From positions 1 through 54,542 of the forward strand of contig JAZRFJ010000033.1 of assembly GCA_045661305.1 (NCBI GenBank): a stretch of DNA of 54,542 nucleotides. Direction: 5' to 3'. This document shows, one piece after another, positions 15,344 through 24,314 of the stretch. The stretch's first letter is position 1. Each line of letters opens with the position of its first letter. Source of the DNA: UMGS1840 sp045661305. Its GTDB lineage: Bacteria; Bacillota; Clostridia; UMGS1840. Made by a program: the position numbers and the translations under genes. The notes below the pieces were generated by a model, which was not told where the DNA came from, ran no database searches, and saw only the letters and a list, made by a program, of their open reading frames with translations.

Positions 15344-16717
15344 ATGTTAAATAAAGATAAAACTATGGAAGCTATTGTTTCACTTTGTAAATCAAGAGGA
15401 TTTGTATATCCGGGAAGTGAAATTTACGGCGGTCTTTCAAATACATGGGATTACGGTCCTTTAGGTGTTGAGTTTAAAAATAATGTAAAAAAAGCATGGT
15501 GGAAAAAATTTGTTTATGAAATTCCGCAGAATGTAGGTCTTGATGCTGCTATTCTTATGAATCCAAAGGCTTGGGTTGCAAGCGGTCATGTTGGCGGATT
15601 TTCTGACCCTTTGATGGATTGTAAGGCTTGTAAAACTAGACACAGAGCAGACAAGCTTATTGAGGATACAGGAGTAAATCCTGCAGGTTGGTCAAATGAA
15701 CAGATGAGCGAATATATAAAGGAAAATAATATTACCTGTCCTGATTGCGGAGCAAATGATTTTACTGATATAAGAAAGTTCAATCTTATGTTCAAGACTT
15801 TTCAGGGTGTAACTGAAGATGCAAAATCTGAAATTTATTTAAGACCTGAAACAGCACAGGGTATATTTGTAAACTTTAAATCTATCGCAAGAACAACAAG
15901 AAAGAAAATTCCGTTTGGTGTTTGTCAGATTGGTAAATCTTTCCGTAATGAAATTACACCCGGTAACTTTACTTTCAGAACAAGAGAATTTGAGCAGATG
16001 GAACTTGAATTTTTCTGTAAGCCTGGCACAGACCTTGAATGGTTCGCATTCTGGAAAGAATACTGTAAAAACTTCCTCTTAAATCTTGGTATAAGAGAAG
16101 AAAATTTAAGACTCCGTGACCATGAAAAAGAGGAGCTTTCACACTATTCAAATGCTACAACTGACTTTGAATTTATGTTCCCGTTTGGTTGGGGCGAGCT
16201 TTGGGGTATTGCTGACAGAACAGACTTTGACCTTACACAGCACCAGAACCACAGCGGTGAAAACTTAGAATATATCGACCCTGTAACAAATGAAAGATAT
16301 ATCCCATATGTTATTGAGCCGTCACTCGGTGCTGACCGTGTTGCACTCGCATTTTTGGTTGATGCTTATGATGAGGAAAAAATCGGTGACGATGATATGA
16401 GAGTTGTTTTAAGACTTCATCCTGCACTTGCACCGTTTAAAGCAGCAGTTCTTCCGCTTTCCAAAAAGCTTTCAGATAAAGCTATGGAATTGTGCAACGA
16501 GCTTTCAAAGAAATTCAATGTTGACTTTGACGATGCAGGTTCAATAGGTAAGCGTTACAGAAGAGAAGATGAAATCGGAACACCGTTCTGTATTACTTAT
16601 GACTTTGAAAGTGAAGAAGATAATTGTGTAACCTTAAGAGACCGTGACACTATGGAGCAGATTAGACTTCCTATTGCAGAAGTTGCTTCTTACATTGAAC
16701 AAAGACTTGAATTTTAA
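15344..16717 (+). CDS. glyQS: Glycyl-tRNA synthetase, single-chain class II
   Basis: Charges tRNA-Gly with glycine using ATP. It is the homodimeric (alpha2) type, distinct from the alpha2beta2 GlyQ/GlyS enzyme. From ATG 15344 it has 457 residues; the ATG at 15335 directly abuts the ribosome site GGGAG and is less likely. Class II motifs are visible: YPGSEIYGGLSNTWDYGPLG, RPETAQGIFVNF, FRNEITPGNFTFRTREFEQM and EPSLGADRVALAFL. Two Cys pairs (DCKACKTRH and CPDCGAN) form the zinc site. The anticodon-binding domain is at the C-terminus. A tRNA-Gly gene lies 9 kb downstream. Confidence 0.97.
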   Translation: MLNKDKTMEAIVSLCKSRGFVYPGSEIYGGLSNTWDYGPLGVEFKNNVKKAWWKKFVYEIPQNVGLDAAILMNPKAWVASGHVGGFSDPLMDCKACKTRHRADKLIEDTGVNPAGWSNEQMSEYIKENNITCPDCGANDFTDIRKFNLMFKTFQGVTEDAKSEIYLRPETAQGIFVNFKSIARTTRKKIPFGVCQIGKSFRNEITPGNFTFRTREFEQMELEFFCKPGTDLEWFAFWKEYCKNFLLNLGIREENLRLRDHEKEELSHYSNATTDFEFMFPFGWGELWGIADRTDFDLTQHQNHSGENLEYIDPVTNERYIPYVIEPSLGADRVALAFLVDAYDEEKIGDDDMRVVLRLHPALAPFKAAVLPLSKKLSDKAMELCNELSKKFNVDFDDAGSIGKRYRREDEIGTPFCITYDFESEEDNCVTLRDRDTMEQIRLPIAEVASYIEQRLEF

Positions 16718-16729
16718 TAATTATCAAAT

Positions 16730-16985
16730 GGGCTGTGACAAAATGCACAGAACGCATAAAGCATGTAAAAATCATGATAAGACTTTTTCAATATTATAAT
16801 TTTGAGAAATAAACAGAAATGCTTTATGCTACGAACAAACATCATTTCTCGCTGTATACACATACAGCTTCGGGTGTCCCAAAGCTTAGCTTTGGCTCAG
16901 TTTGTCCGTTCTGCACTATTTTTTCTTCGCCCACAAAAAATGGGCTGTGAACAACCCGATTTGAAAAATCGTTTTGTCACAGCCC
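16730..16985. repeat. Nested inverted-repeat element (MITE-like), 256 bp
   Basis: The 311-base gene-free stretch 16718-17028 is filled by this element. It is bounded by a perfect 14-bp inverted repeat, GGGCTGTGACAAAA (16730-16743) and TTTTGTCACAGCCC (16972-16985). Inside are further inverted pairs: GCATAAAGCAT (16754) with ATGCTTTATGC (16819), GAGAAAT (16804) with ATTTCTC (16844), GCTGTAT/ATACAGC (16851-16868), and CCAAAGC/GCTTTGG (16879-16895). A second GGGCTGTGA (16942) pairs with the right end to form a terminator-like hairpin. No convincing coding frame exists. It may be a short non-autonomous mobile element or a structured RNA; no target-site duplication was identified. Confidence 0.6.
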
Positions 16986-17028
16986 CTTAATATAAGTTGG
17001 AAAAATAAACTGAAAGGAAATAAATAAT

Positions 17029-17565
17029 ATGGCAGCAGTTGAAAAAAGAAAAAATCCGTTTTGGGCGATTTTATCAAATCACCTCATGTTTTCAGTTATA
17101 GGAACATTTATTGTTATGCCGCTTGCGGGCAAAGCAAAAATTATTTTTGGTGTTGCTATGTGTATTTTTTATTACATGACATTTTACGATTATTGTTTAA
17201 GAGAAGCAATTTATCATAAAAGACCCTATACAGAAATGACAGCAAGCTATAAGTATGCTTTGAAATATGCACTTATTTCAATTTTCTATGTTGCTGTTCC
17301 TGTTGTATTACTTCTTATATATGACAGCGTATTGACAAGACTTTTTTATCTTGTTATAGATTCATTTTATACGTTTACTCCTCTCTTTACATTGGGAGAA
17401 AATCTTTGTGAATTTGATTTGATTTCATTTATAATAATTGCAGCAATAAATTTTAGTTTTAGCTTTTTGGGGTATTATCACGGTATGAAAGATACCTCAC
17501 TTGCCAAAATCATTAATAAGTTTGTATATGGTGGAAAACCGCCTGTAAGAAAAAAGAAAAAGTAA
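17029..17565 (+). CDS. Hypothetical membrane protein, 178 aa
   Basis: A 178-residue integral membrane protein with about five hydrophobic segments (roughly 17-35, 40-52, 82-104, 108-128 and 135-152) and a strongly basic tail ending RKKKK. AAAGGAAA lies before ATG 17029. No known family is recognised. It begins 43 bases after the inverted-repeat element and is followed after 22 bases by thiI, so it likely shares that transcript. A role as a small inner-membrane protein is all that can be supported. Confidence 0.75.
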   Translation: MAAVEKRKNPFWAILSNHLMFSVIGTFIVMPLAGKAKIIFGVAMCIFYYMTFYDYCLREAIYHKRPYTEMTASYKYALKYALISIFYVAVPVVLLLIYDSVLTRLFYLVIDSFYTFTPLFTLGENLCEFDLISFIIIAAINFSFSFLGYYHGMKDTSLAKIINKFVYGGKPPVRKKKK

Positions 17566-17587
17566 GGTTTGAAAAAGGAAGACATAT

Positions 17588-18745
17588 ATGGAAAAAATAT
17601 TAATGGCAAAATGTGGTGAGCTTGCACTTAAAGGACTTAACAGAAACAAATTTGAAAGCAGGCTTATCAATAACATAAAAAGAAAAATAAAAGATGAGTT
17701 GAGTGACATAAATATCCGTCAGTCAGCTATATATATTTACCTTAAAGAAGAGGCAGATGTTAGAGAAACAATAGAAAAAGTAAAAAAAGTTTTCGGAATA
17801 ACTTCTGTTAGTATAGTATATAAAACAGAAAAAAATATTGATGACATAAAAAAGCTTGCGTATGATATTCTAAAGGATACACTCCCTTACCACACTTTTA
17901 AGGTTGAGGCAAAAAGAGCAGATAAAAAATTTGAATTAAAATCCCCTGAAATTTGTAGGGAAGTCGGCGGACATATATTAGCCAATATAAGAAATATAAA
18001 GGTTGATGTTAAAAACCCCGATTATGTTGTAATGGTTGAAATAAGAGAAAAGAATGCTTTTGTGTATTTTGATAAAGAGGAATGTCATTGCGGACTTCCT
18101 ACAGGCACAAGCGGTAAAGCAACACTTCTCTTATCAGGAGGAATTGATAGCCCTGTTGCAGGCTATATGATGGCAAAAAGGGGACTGGAACTTAATGCTG
18201 TTCATTTTTATTCCTATCCCTATACATCTGAAAGAGCGAAGAACAAGGTTATTTCTTTAGCGAAAATTTTAGGCGAATATGTGGGCAAATATAAAGTGTA
18301 TGTAGTTCCTTTTACCGAAATTCAGCTTGAAATTCAAGAAAAATGCAGAGAAGATATGCTGACACTTGTTATGAGAAGATTTATGATGAAGATTTCTGAG
18401 AAAATTGCTCAGAATACTGGTAGTCGTGCTCTTATAACAGGAGAAAGCTTAGGTCAGGTTGCAAGTCAGACTATTGACAGTCTTCATGTTACAAACAGTG
18501 CTGTAAATATGCCTGTTTTCCGTCCGCTTATCGGTATGGACAAAACTGAAATAACGGCTATTTCAAGAAAAATTGAAACATTTGAAACTTCAATTCTTCC
18601 ATATGAAGATTGTTGTACTGTTTTTACTCCTAAGCACCCTAAAACAAAGCCTGTTTTGGAGGAAGTTATTGCCGAGGAAAATAAGCTTGATATAGAAAAG
18701 CTTATAAACGAAGCAGTTGAAAATGTAGAGGTTATCACAATATAA
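17588..18745 (+). CDS. thiI: tRNA sulfurtransferase ThiI
   Basis: Makes 4-thiouridine at position 8 of tRNA and may supply sulfur for thiamine thiazole. It is 385 residues: an N-terminal ferredoxin-like domain and THUMP domain (about 60-165, with FKVEAKRADKKFELKS), then a PP-loop adenylating domain with LLSGGIDSPVAGYMMAKRG. It ends with the conserved DCCTVFTPKHPKTKP. The C-terminal rhodanese domain of the E. coli protein is absent, as is normal in Firmicutes. Its usual partner, a NifS-type cysteine desulfurase, is not adjacent here. Confidence 0.95.
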   Translation: MEKILMAKCGELALKGLNRNKFESRLINNIKRKIKDELSDINIRQSAIYIYLKEEADVRETIEKVKKVFGITSVSIVYKTEKNIDDIKKLAYDILKDTLPYHTFKVEAKRADKKFELKSPEICREVGGHILANIRNIKVDVKNPDYVVMVEIREKNAFVYFDKEECHCGLPTGTSGKATLLLSGGIDSPVAGYMMAKRGLELNAVHFYSYPYTSERAKNKVISLAKILGEYVGKYKVYVVPFTEIQLEIQEKCREDMLTLVMRRFMMKISEKIAQNTGSRALITGESLGQVASQTIDSLHVTNSAVNMPVFRPLIGMDKTEITAISRKIETFETSILPYEDCCTVFTPKHPKTKPVLEEVIAEENKLDIEKLINEAVENVEVITI

Positions 18746-18755
18746 TAGTTGATTT

Positions 18756-18789
18756 AAAAGGAGCAGATGAATTTCAATGCTCCTTTTTG
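18756..18789 (+). terminator. Terminator after thiI
   Basis: AAAAGGAGCA pairs with TGCTCCTTTTT, followed by T-rich sequence. Confidence 0.85.
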
Positions 18790-18809
18790 TGTATATTGTG
18801 TTAAATAAA

Positions 18810-18838
18810 TTGACACTCCTTTGTTTTAGTGATATAAT
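18810..18838 (+). promoter_or_regulatory. Consensus promoter of the NAGPA-SLH/two-component operon
   Basis: TTGACA (18810-18815), 17 bases, TATAAT (18833-18838): both hexamers match the vegetative consensus exactly. Confidence 0.85.
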
Positions 18839-18858
18839 AAAAAAGGGAGTTGATTTTG

Positions 18859-21150
18859 ATGAAAAAATTGAAACATAGAATTTTATCATTTTTGATTTTA
18901 TTTATACTTATTTTAAATATATGTGTTTCAGCTTCTGTTTTGGGGAGCAGTCATATAGAAGAATATAAATACGAAATATCAGACGGTCTTGCTTTATATG
19001 AAAACACCTTTTTAAGTGACCAGTCGGGTGTAGGCGAACAGAGAGAGAATTATTTTCATTATATCCCAAACGAAAATACACTTCCTGTTGTTACTGTCGG
19101 AAAATATGTTTACGGCGGTGAAAATATAAATAAAATTTATGAACATTTAAAAGATAATGATATTAATGCCGTAGGAGGAATAAACGGAGATTATTTTGCA
19201 CTCCAGACAGGTGTTCCAATGGGACATGCAGTTATTGATGGGAAGATTGTTACAGATGAAAATGAGCTTTTACCTGCAATAGGCTTTAAAGATGACGGAA
19301 GTGCATTTATATCGGATTATAAGCTTGATATTACCATGAAATTTGGTGAAGAAGAAGTAAGCCTTCCGTATTTTAATAAATATTTGCAAAAATGGAACTA
19401 CTACCTTTTTGACAGCGACTACTACTCAAAAATTCAATCCGATAAAAAAGCTTCTTATGTTACATTTGAAATTGAAGATGGAACTGTCAAAATAGGTGAA
19501 ACGATAAAAACAAAAGTAGTGAAAATCGAAAAGGATATAGAGGGCGATAAAGAATTGTATAAAAATCAGCTTGTCCTTGCGGTAACGGAAGAAGCAACTG
19601 ATGAGTTAAAAGCAGGGATAGATAAATTTTATGAAGAACAGGAAGTTGAGTTTACCTTTTATACAAATGATGACGAAAAATGGAGTAAAGCAAAACATAT
19701 TTTAGCCTCAAAAGCTGGTCAGCTTATAAAAAACAGCGAGGCTGTTATGACTTCAAATGATACAGCATCACCAAGAACTGCAGTAGGAATAAAAGAGGAC
19801 GGCTCTGTGATTTTTTATACTATTGATGGCCGTCAGCCGGGATACAGCTACGGGCTTAGAATACCTACACTTATTAAAAGACTTCTGGAATTAGGCTGTG
19901 TTGATGCACTTAATTTAGACGGAGGCGGTTCTACAACCATTGGTGCAGTTTATGCAGGCTATGATGAAATGTCAGTTGTAAACTCTCCGTCAGAGGGAAG
20001 ATTGAGAAATGATTCAACATATATATTCTTTGAAAATACTTTGAAAAAAGATGAAAACGAAAAAAAAGACGGAAAGCTTTTTGTTTATCCGTCAAATGTT
20101 AAGATACTATCAGGAAGTAAAACAAAATTTACTGTAAAAGCAACGGACAGTAGCTATTATGCGACAACGCTTCCGGAAGATATAAGCTTTTATATAGACG
20201 GAAAGAGCAAAATTACAACTGATACCGAGATTATTGCAAAAGGTGACGGAGAACAAACATTTGTTGCAAAATCAGGTGATACAGAGGCGACAGCAAAAAT
20301 TTTATCGGTGGAAACACCTGATAAAATAATTGTTAAAAAAGATGAGAAAAAAATTGAAAAAATTGAGCTTTTGGTTAATGAAGAAATAGAGCTTGATGTG
20401 GAAGCGTATTATAAAAATTCTAAGCTTATTGCCGACAAAAACGCATTTTCATTTTCTGTTGGAAATGAAGAAATCTGCCAAATTGATGAAAAAGGTGTTT
20501 TTAAGCCTATAAAACCCGGAAAAACAGAGATTAAGATTTCAGTAGGGGACTATTCTTTATCAATACCCGTTAAGATAAAATCAGACGGTAGCTTAGTTGA
20601 CATAGAGGAAAACTGGGCAAAGGAATATATTGAATTTCTGCATGAAAATAAGGTTGTAACAGGAGAAGAGGGGAATGACGGATATTTTTACTTCAAGCCT
20701 TTTGAACAGGTTTCAAGAAATCAGCTTGCTGTAATTCTTTCAAAGGCATTAAAGCTTGATACAGTGGAGTATAAAGATGTTGTATTGCCGTTTGAGGATA
20801 AAGGTGATATACCTTCATGGGCATATCCTCATGTTCAGGCAGTATTTTCCAAAGGAATTTTAAAAGGTGCTTTAATGGAGGATAAGCTTTATTTTAATCC
20901 TTCATCAAAAATTACAAGAGCTGAAGCTTTCACAACTGTCGGAAGAATACTTGATTTAAGCTATGAGGAAGAATGTGATTTTTTAGACCGTGAGGACATA
21001 CCTGATTGGGCAAAAGAATATATTGATGCACTTTTTTATAATAAGGTAATAAACGGTTACGACGATAATACTTTAAAACCGCTTTCAAATGTTACTAAAG
21101 CTGAGCTTTCAAAAATTATTGTGAAATCTATATATAGGGAGGGATTTTGA
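18859..21150 (+). CDS. Exported phosphodiester glycosidase (NAGPA) with three SLH repeats
   Basis: A secreted 763-residue protein that should be held on the cell wall. Order: signal peptide (MKKLKHRILSF then a hydrophobic core, about 1-27); NAGPA-type phosphodiester glycosidase domain (about 85-395) with GGINGDYFAL, SPRTAVGIKEDGSVIFY and LNLDGGGSTT; a Big_2-like Ig segment ending FKPIKPGKTEIKI; then three S-layer-homology repeats (about 580-763; ITRAEAF and VTKAELSKI are typical). The family cleaves sugar-phosphodiesters, so the target may be a wall polymer; this is inference. Start ATG 18859 follows GGGAG by 9 bases. A response regulator follows by one base. Confidence 0.9.
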   Translation: MKKLKHRILSFLILFILILNICVSASVLGSSHIEEYKYEISDGLALYENTFLSDQSGVGEQRENYFHYIPNENTLPVVTVGKYVYGGENINKIYEHLKDNDINAVGGINGDYFALQTGVPMGHAVIDGKIVTDENELLPAIGFKDDGSAFISDYKLDITMKFGEEEVSLPYFNKYLQKWNYYLFDSDYYSKIQSDKKASYVTFEIEDGTVKIGETIKTKVVKIEKDIEGDKELYKNQLVLAVTEEATDELKAGIDKFYEEQEVEFTFYTNDDEKWSKAKHILASKAGQLIKNSEAVMTSNDTASPRTAVGIKEDGSVIFYTIDGRQPGYSYGLRIPTLIKRLLELGCVDALNLDGGGSTTIGAVYAGYDEMSVVNSPSEGRLRNDSTYIFFENTLKKDENEKKDGKLFVYPSNVKILSGSKTKFTVKATDSSYYATTLPEDISFYIDGKSKITTDTEIIAKGDGEQTFVAKSGDTEATAKILSVETPDKIIVKKDEKKIEKIELLVNEEIELDVEAYYKNSKLIADKNAFSFSVGNEEICQIDEKGVFKPIKPGKTEIKISVGDYSLSIPVKIKSDGSLVDIEENWAKEYIEFLHENKVVTGEEGNDGYFYFKPFEQVSRNQLAVILSKALKLDTVEYKDVVLPFEDKGDIPSWAYPHVQAVFSKGILKGALMEDKLYFNPSSKITRAEAFTTVGRILDLSYEEECDFLDREDIPDWAKEYIDALFYNKVINGYDDNTLKPLSNVTKAELSKIIVKSIYREGF

Positions 21151-21151
21151 T

Positions 21152-21829
21152 ATGAGTAAATGTACAATTCTTGTTGTGGATGACGAGGAAAGAATAAGAA
21201 AGGTTCTTTATGATTTCTTCTCTAAAAACGATTTTGATGTAAAATGTGCGAAAAACGGTGAAGAAGCTATAGATATTTTTTATTGCGGAAAAATTGACCT
21301 CGTAATACTCGATATTATGATGCCTGTTATGGATGGTTATGCAACGCTTAAGGAACTTAGAAAAATTTCAAATGTTCCTGTTATTATGCTTACTGCAAAG
21401 GCGGAGGAATATGATGTTTTAAAGGGCTATGAGCTTTGTGCTGATGAATATGTTTCAAAGCCTTTTAACTTAAAAATTCTTCTTGCCAAGGTCACTGCAC
21501 TTTTGAGAAGAACATCAATACTTACAGAAGATGTACAAATCGGACAGCTTTTTTATAATAAGAGTACTTATGAGGTTAAGGTAAACGATGAAAAAATAGA
21601 GCTTACAAATAAGGAATTTGAGCTTTTGGGCTATCTTATAATGAATAAAGGAATAGTTCTTTCAAGAGATGATATTTTAAACAATGTCTGGAATTATGAT
21701 TATTATGGCGATGTTCGTACAATAGATACACACATAAAAAAGCTAAGAGCAAAGCTTTTAGAGTGCGGAAGCTATATCCAGACTGTGAGAAGTGTGGGAT
21801 ACAAATTTGAAATTCCTGAAGAAAATTAA
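21152..21829 (+). CDS. OmpR/PhoB-family response regulator
   Basis: A 225-residue DNA-binding response regulator. The receiver domain (1-120) has the acidic pair Asp10/Asp11, the phosphate acceptor Asp54 in VILDIMMPVMDG, the switch Thr in MLTAKAEEYD and the Lys in YVSKPFNLKILL. The C-terminal winged helix (about 130-225) ends RTIDTHIKKLRAKL and TVRSVGYKFE. It starts one base after the NAGPA-SLH stop with GGGAGG upstream. Together with the next gene it forms a two-component system, probably for envelope conditions; the exported neighbour may be a target or the sensed process. Confidence 0.95.
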   Translation: MSKCTILVVDDEERIRKVLYDFFSKNDFDVKCAKNGEEAIDIFYCGKIDLVILDIMMPVMDGYATLKELRKISNVPVIMLTAKAEEYDVLKGYELCADEYVSKPFNLKILLAKVTALLRRTSILTEDVQIGQLFYNKSTYEVKVNDEKIELTNKEFELLGYLIMNKGIVLSRDDILNNVWNYDYYGDVRTIDTHIKKLRAKLLECGSYIQTVRSVGYKFEIPEEN

Positions 21830-21841
21830 GGGGTGATTAAT

Positions 21842-23269
21842 ATTAAACTAAAATCATTCAGATTTAAGCTGACGCTTACATTTTTAATGGTTATATTCGT
21901 CGTATTGTTTGTTATTTTTACTATTTCCTCAACCTTTTTGCAGGAATATTATATTTACAGACAAAAAAGTGAATTTTCATCATCGTATAACGAGATATGT
22001 AATCTTATAGAAAAAGAAAATACAGATATAATGAATGAGCTTTCCCATATATGCTCCGATATGAATATAAACATCGTTCTTTGCGATAAAAATTTCAAAG
22101 AGATTTATACAAGTACAAATATGCTTAATAATCCTCTTAATGCAAATACAGTAAGAGATACATTAAAGCGTCTTCATTCTTCTGTTACAATTGATTCTTC
22201 AAAAGGATACGGAATGATGTCTTTTGAAATAGATAACAGGGGAGAAATGCTTATTTTAGTAGGAGAGCTTACTAAGGATTATTATATTTTCTTTTTTAAG
22301 CCTGTTATTCCTATTATAAGAAGTATTACAATTTATATTGAGTTTTTCTTATACATAAGCATAGTTATAGCTATTTTGAGTGCAATTGCGACATATTTTA
22401 TAAGTGCGAGCTTTTCCAAGCCTATCCATGAGCTTGTTGATATTTCCCAGAGAATTGCAAAGCTTGATTTCTCAAAAAAATATATTGCCAAAGGAACAAG
22501 CGAAATAAATCAGCTTGGTGTTTCTTTAAATGAAATGTCGGATAAGCTTTCTGAAAATATCGTTCAGCTTTACCGTGCCAATACAATTCTAAAAAACGAT
22601 ATTACACAAAAGGAAAGAAATGAGCAGATGAGAAAAGAGTTTTTGCAGAATGCTTCTCATGAGCTGAAAACACCTATTTCCGTTATTGCATCATATACCG
22701 AGATGCTAAAAGAAAAAATCATAACAGATGAAGAAGACAGAGAATATTATTATGATGTTATTTATGAAGAAACCGAGAAAATGACCAAAATTGTTAAGGA
22801 AATGCTTATGCTTGCACAGTTTGAGTCGCAAAGCAACATATTAAATATAGAAGCATTTAATTTAACCGAGGTTGTGGAAGATGTTTTGGAAAAATACATT
22901 GTAATTGCAAAAAAAGAAAATATTGATATAATTTTTGATATACAAAAGGATATTTATATTTCTGCCGATATGCTTATGATTGAAAGGGCAATGTCAAATT
23001 ATATTTCAAATGCAATTTATCATGTGGAAAACGATGATAAAATTTTCGTTAAACTTGTTAAATCAGACGGTGGAATACTTTTCTCTGTAAAAAATAAAAC
23101 TTCTGCTGTTTTAGACGATAAAAAAATCTGGAGCAGTTTTTATAAAGGCGAAGAAAGTAACGGAAATGGACTTGGACTTTCTATTGTAAAAGCAGTTATG
23201 GAATCTCACAATAAAAAATACGGTGTAAGATGCGAAGACGGATACGCTGAATTTTTCTTTATACTCTAA
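21842..23269 (+). CDS. Sensor histidine kinase, probable ATT start
   Basis: The membrane sensor partner of the preceding regulator, 475 residues. TM1 (about 10-30), an extracellular sensing part (to about 150), TM2 (about 160-185), HAMP linker, HisKA with phospho-acceptor His in NASHELKTPISVI, and a HATPase with N box MSNYISNAIYHV and GNGLGLSIVKAV. GTG 21833 lies inside the only ribosome site (AAGGGGTGA, 21828-21836), which instead points five bases on to ATT 21842, giving (M)KLKSFRFKL, a usual kinase N-terminus. The start is inference; the family is clear. A D-box like DxGxG is weakly conserved. Confidence 0.88.
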   Translation: MKLKSFRFKLTLTFLMVIFVVLFVIFTISSTFLQEYYIYRQKSEFSSSYNEICNLIEKENTDIMNELSHICSDMNINIVLCDKNFKEIYTSTNMLNNPLNANTVRDTLKRLHSSVTIDSSKGYGMMSFEIDNRGEMLILVGELTKDYYIFFFKPVIPIIRSITIYIEFFLYISIVIAILSAIATYFISASFSKPIHELVDISQRIAKLDFSKKYIAKGTSEINQLGVSLNEMSDKLSENIVQLYRANTILKNDITQKERNEQMRKEFLQNASHELKTPISVIASYTEMLKEKIITDEEDREYYYDVIYEETEKMTKIVKEMLMLAQFESQSNILNIEAFNLTEVVEDVLEKYIVIAKKENIDIIFDIQKDIYISADMLMIERAMSNYISNAIYHVENDDKIFVKLVKSDGGILFSVKNKTSAVLDDKKIWSSFYKGEESNGNGLGLSIVKAVMESHNKKYGVRCEDGYAEFFFIL

Positions 23270-23282
23270 AGATTAAAATTTT

Positions 23283-23325
23283 AAAGCGTATATCTCAAAA
23301 AATAAATTGAGATATACGCTTTTTA
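23283..23325. terminator. Bidirectional terminator
   Basis: AAAGCGTATATCTCA pairs with TGAGATATACGCTTT, a 15-bp stem with T run. It separates the kinase gene from the convergent lipid kinase gene. Confidence 0.9.
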
Positions 23326-23330
23326 GTAAC

Positions 23331-24221
23331 CTATTTTTTTGTTCTTAAAACAATCGCATCTTTTAAGGCGTTAATTTTAATTTTTTCTTCACCTTTTGCG
23401 TATTCGCCGTCAAGCGACCAGTCAACATCCTCCGAAATTTCAAATTCAATTTCATCTGTTTTAAAAAATTCAAATATATTGTCCGAAAAATCAGAGTTAA
23501 TAAGTCCCCAGATAGCCTTATGAAGCTCGGCAGGGTTTTTCGGTGCTTTTATAAGAAGCACTTCAAAAAGACCGTCGTTCATATTAACTATATCATCGCC
23601 CAATTTCAGCATACCACCTATTGAGATAGTATTTGCAACACAGCCAAATATATATTCTCCGCGTCTTTTTACATCAAAGGCTTTGTATCTTACTTTAATA
23701 GGTCTTATACTTCCTATATCCTTTATTCCCTCAAGAACATAAGCTGTATGTCCTAATATATTTTTTGTTGATTGAGGTGCTGTATAGGATGCCGATGTAA
23801 ATGCACCAAAAGAGGCTATATAAGAAAAATATTTTTCATTAAATGTACCAATATCAATATGTGTATCTGTACCGTTTACTATATTTTGTGCCGCTTTTTT
23901 TGGAATTGAGGGGATGTTGAGGCTGTTGGCAAAATCGTTTGTACTTCCTGTTGGTATATATCCTAAAGGAATTTTACTACCCGACTGCATAAGCCCTGTT
24001 ATTACTTCGTTAAGTGTACCGTCGCCTCCGCAACAAACAACAACATCTGTTTTTCTTATTTTAGCAGCTTTAGCTATATCTGTTGCATGACCTTTATATT
24101 GAGTTATCTGAGTTATTACCTGGCAATCAGATTTGCAAAATTCAAAAATCATATCAAAAAGAGCAGTTTTTGATTTTAGCTTTCCTGCACTTGGGTTAAT
24201 AATCATCAATACTTTTTTCAT
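23331..24221 (-). CDS. Diacylglycerol/lipid kinase (DagK family)
   Basis: A 296-residue kinase of the YegS/DagK family, which phosphorylates diacylglycerol or related lipids to recycle them into phospholipid synthesis. The N-terminus has IINPSAGK, the nucleotide loop is CCGGDGTLNEVITGL, and GYIPTGSTNDFANSL follows. The C-terminal part has DGLFEVLLI and WSLDGEYA. All family elements are present at normal length. Start ATG 24221 follows AAAGGAAG by 9 bases. Lipoteichoic acid synthesis releases diacylglycerol, so recycling is a plausible role; the true lipid is not determined. Confidence 0.9.
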   Translation of the reverse strand: MKKVLMIINPSAGKLKSKTALFDMIFEFCKSDCQVITQITQYKGHATDIAKAAKIRKTDVVVCCGGDGTLNEVITGLMQSGSKIPLGYIPTGSTNDFANSLNIPSIPKKAAQNIVNGTDTHIDIGTFNEKYFSYIASFGAFTSASYTAPQSTKNILGHTAYVLEGIKDIGSIRPIKVRYKAFDVKRRGEYIFGCVANTISIGGMLKLGDDIVNMNDGLFEVLLIKAPKNPAELHKAIWGLINSDFSDNIFEFFKTDEIEFEISEDVDWSLDGEYAKGEEKIKINALKDAIVLRTKK

Positions 24222-24269
24222 GCAACCAGACTTCCTTTCAAATTTCTATATTATTCACATTTGTCAATA

Positions 24270-24297
24270 ATTATACAACTTTTTTTTCATAAGTCAA
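24270..24297 (-). promoter_or_regulatory. Promoter of the lipid kinase gene
   Basis: On the minus strand TTGACT (24297-24292), a 16-base spacer and TATAAT (24275-24270). Confidence 0.55.
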
Positions 24298-24314
24298 TAG
24301 TTTTAACCAAATTT

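Noticed and set aside
16802..16990. 62-residue plus-strand frame inside the inverted-repeat element
   Set aside because: It starts at a non-ATG codon without ribosome site, and its sequence is made of the arms of the inverted repeats.
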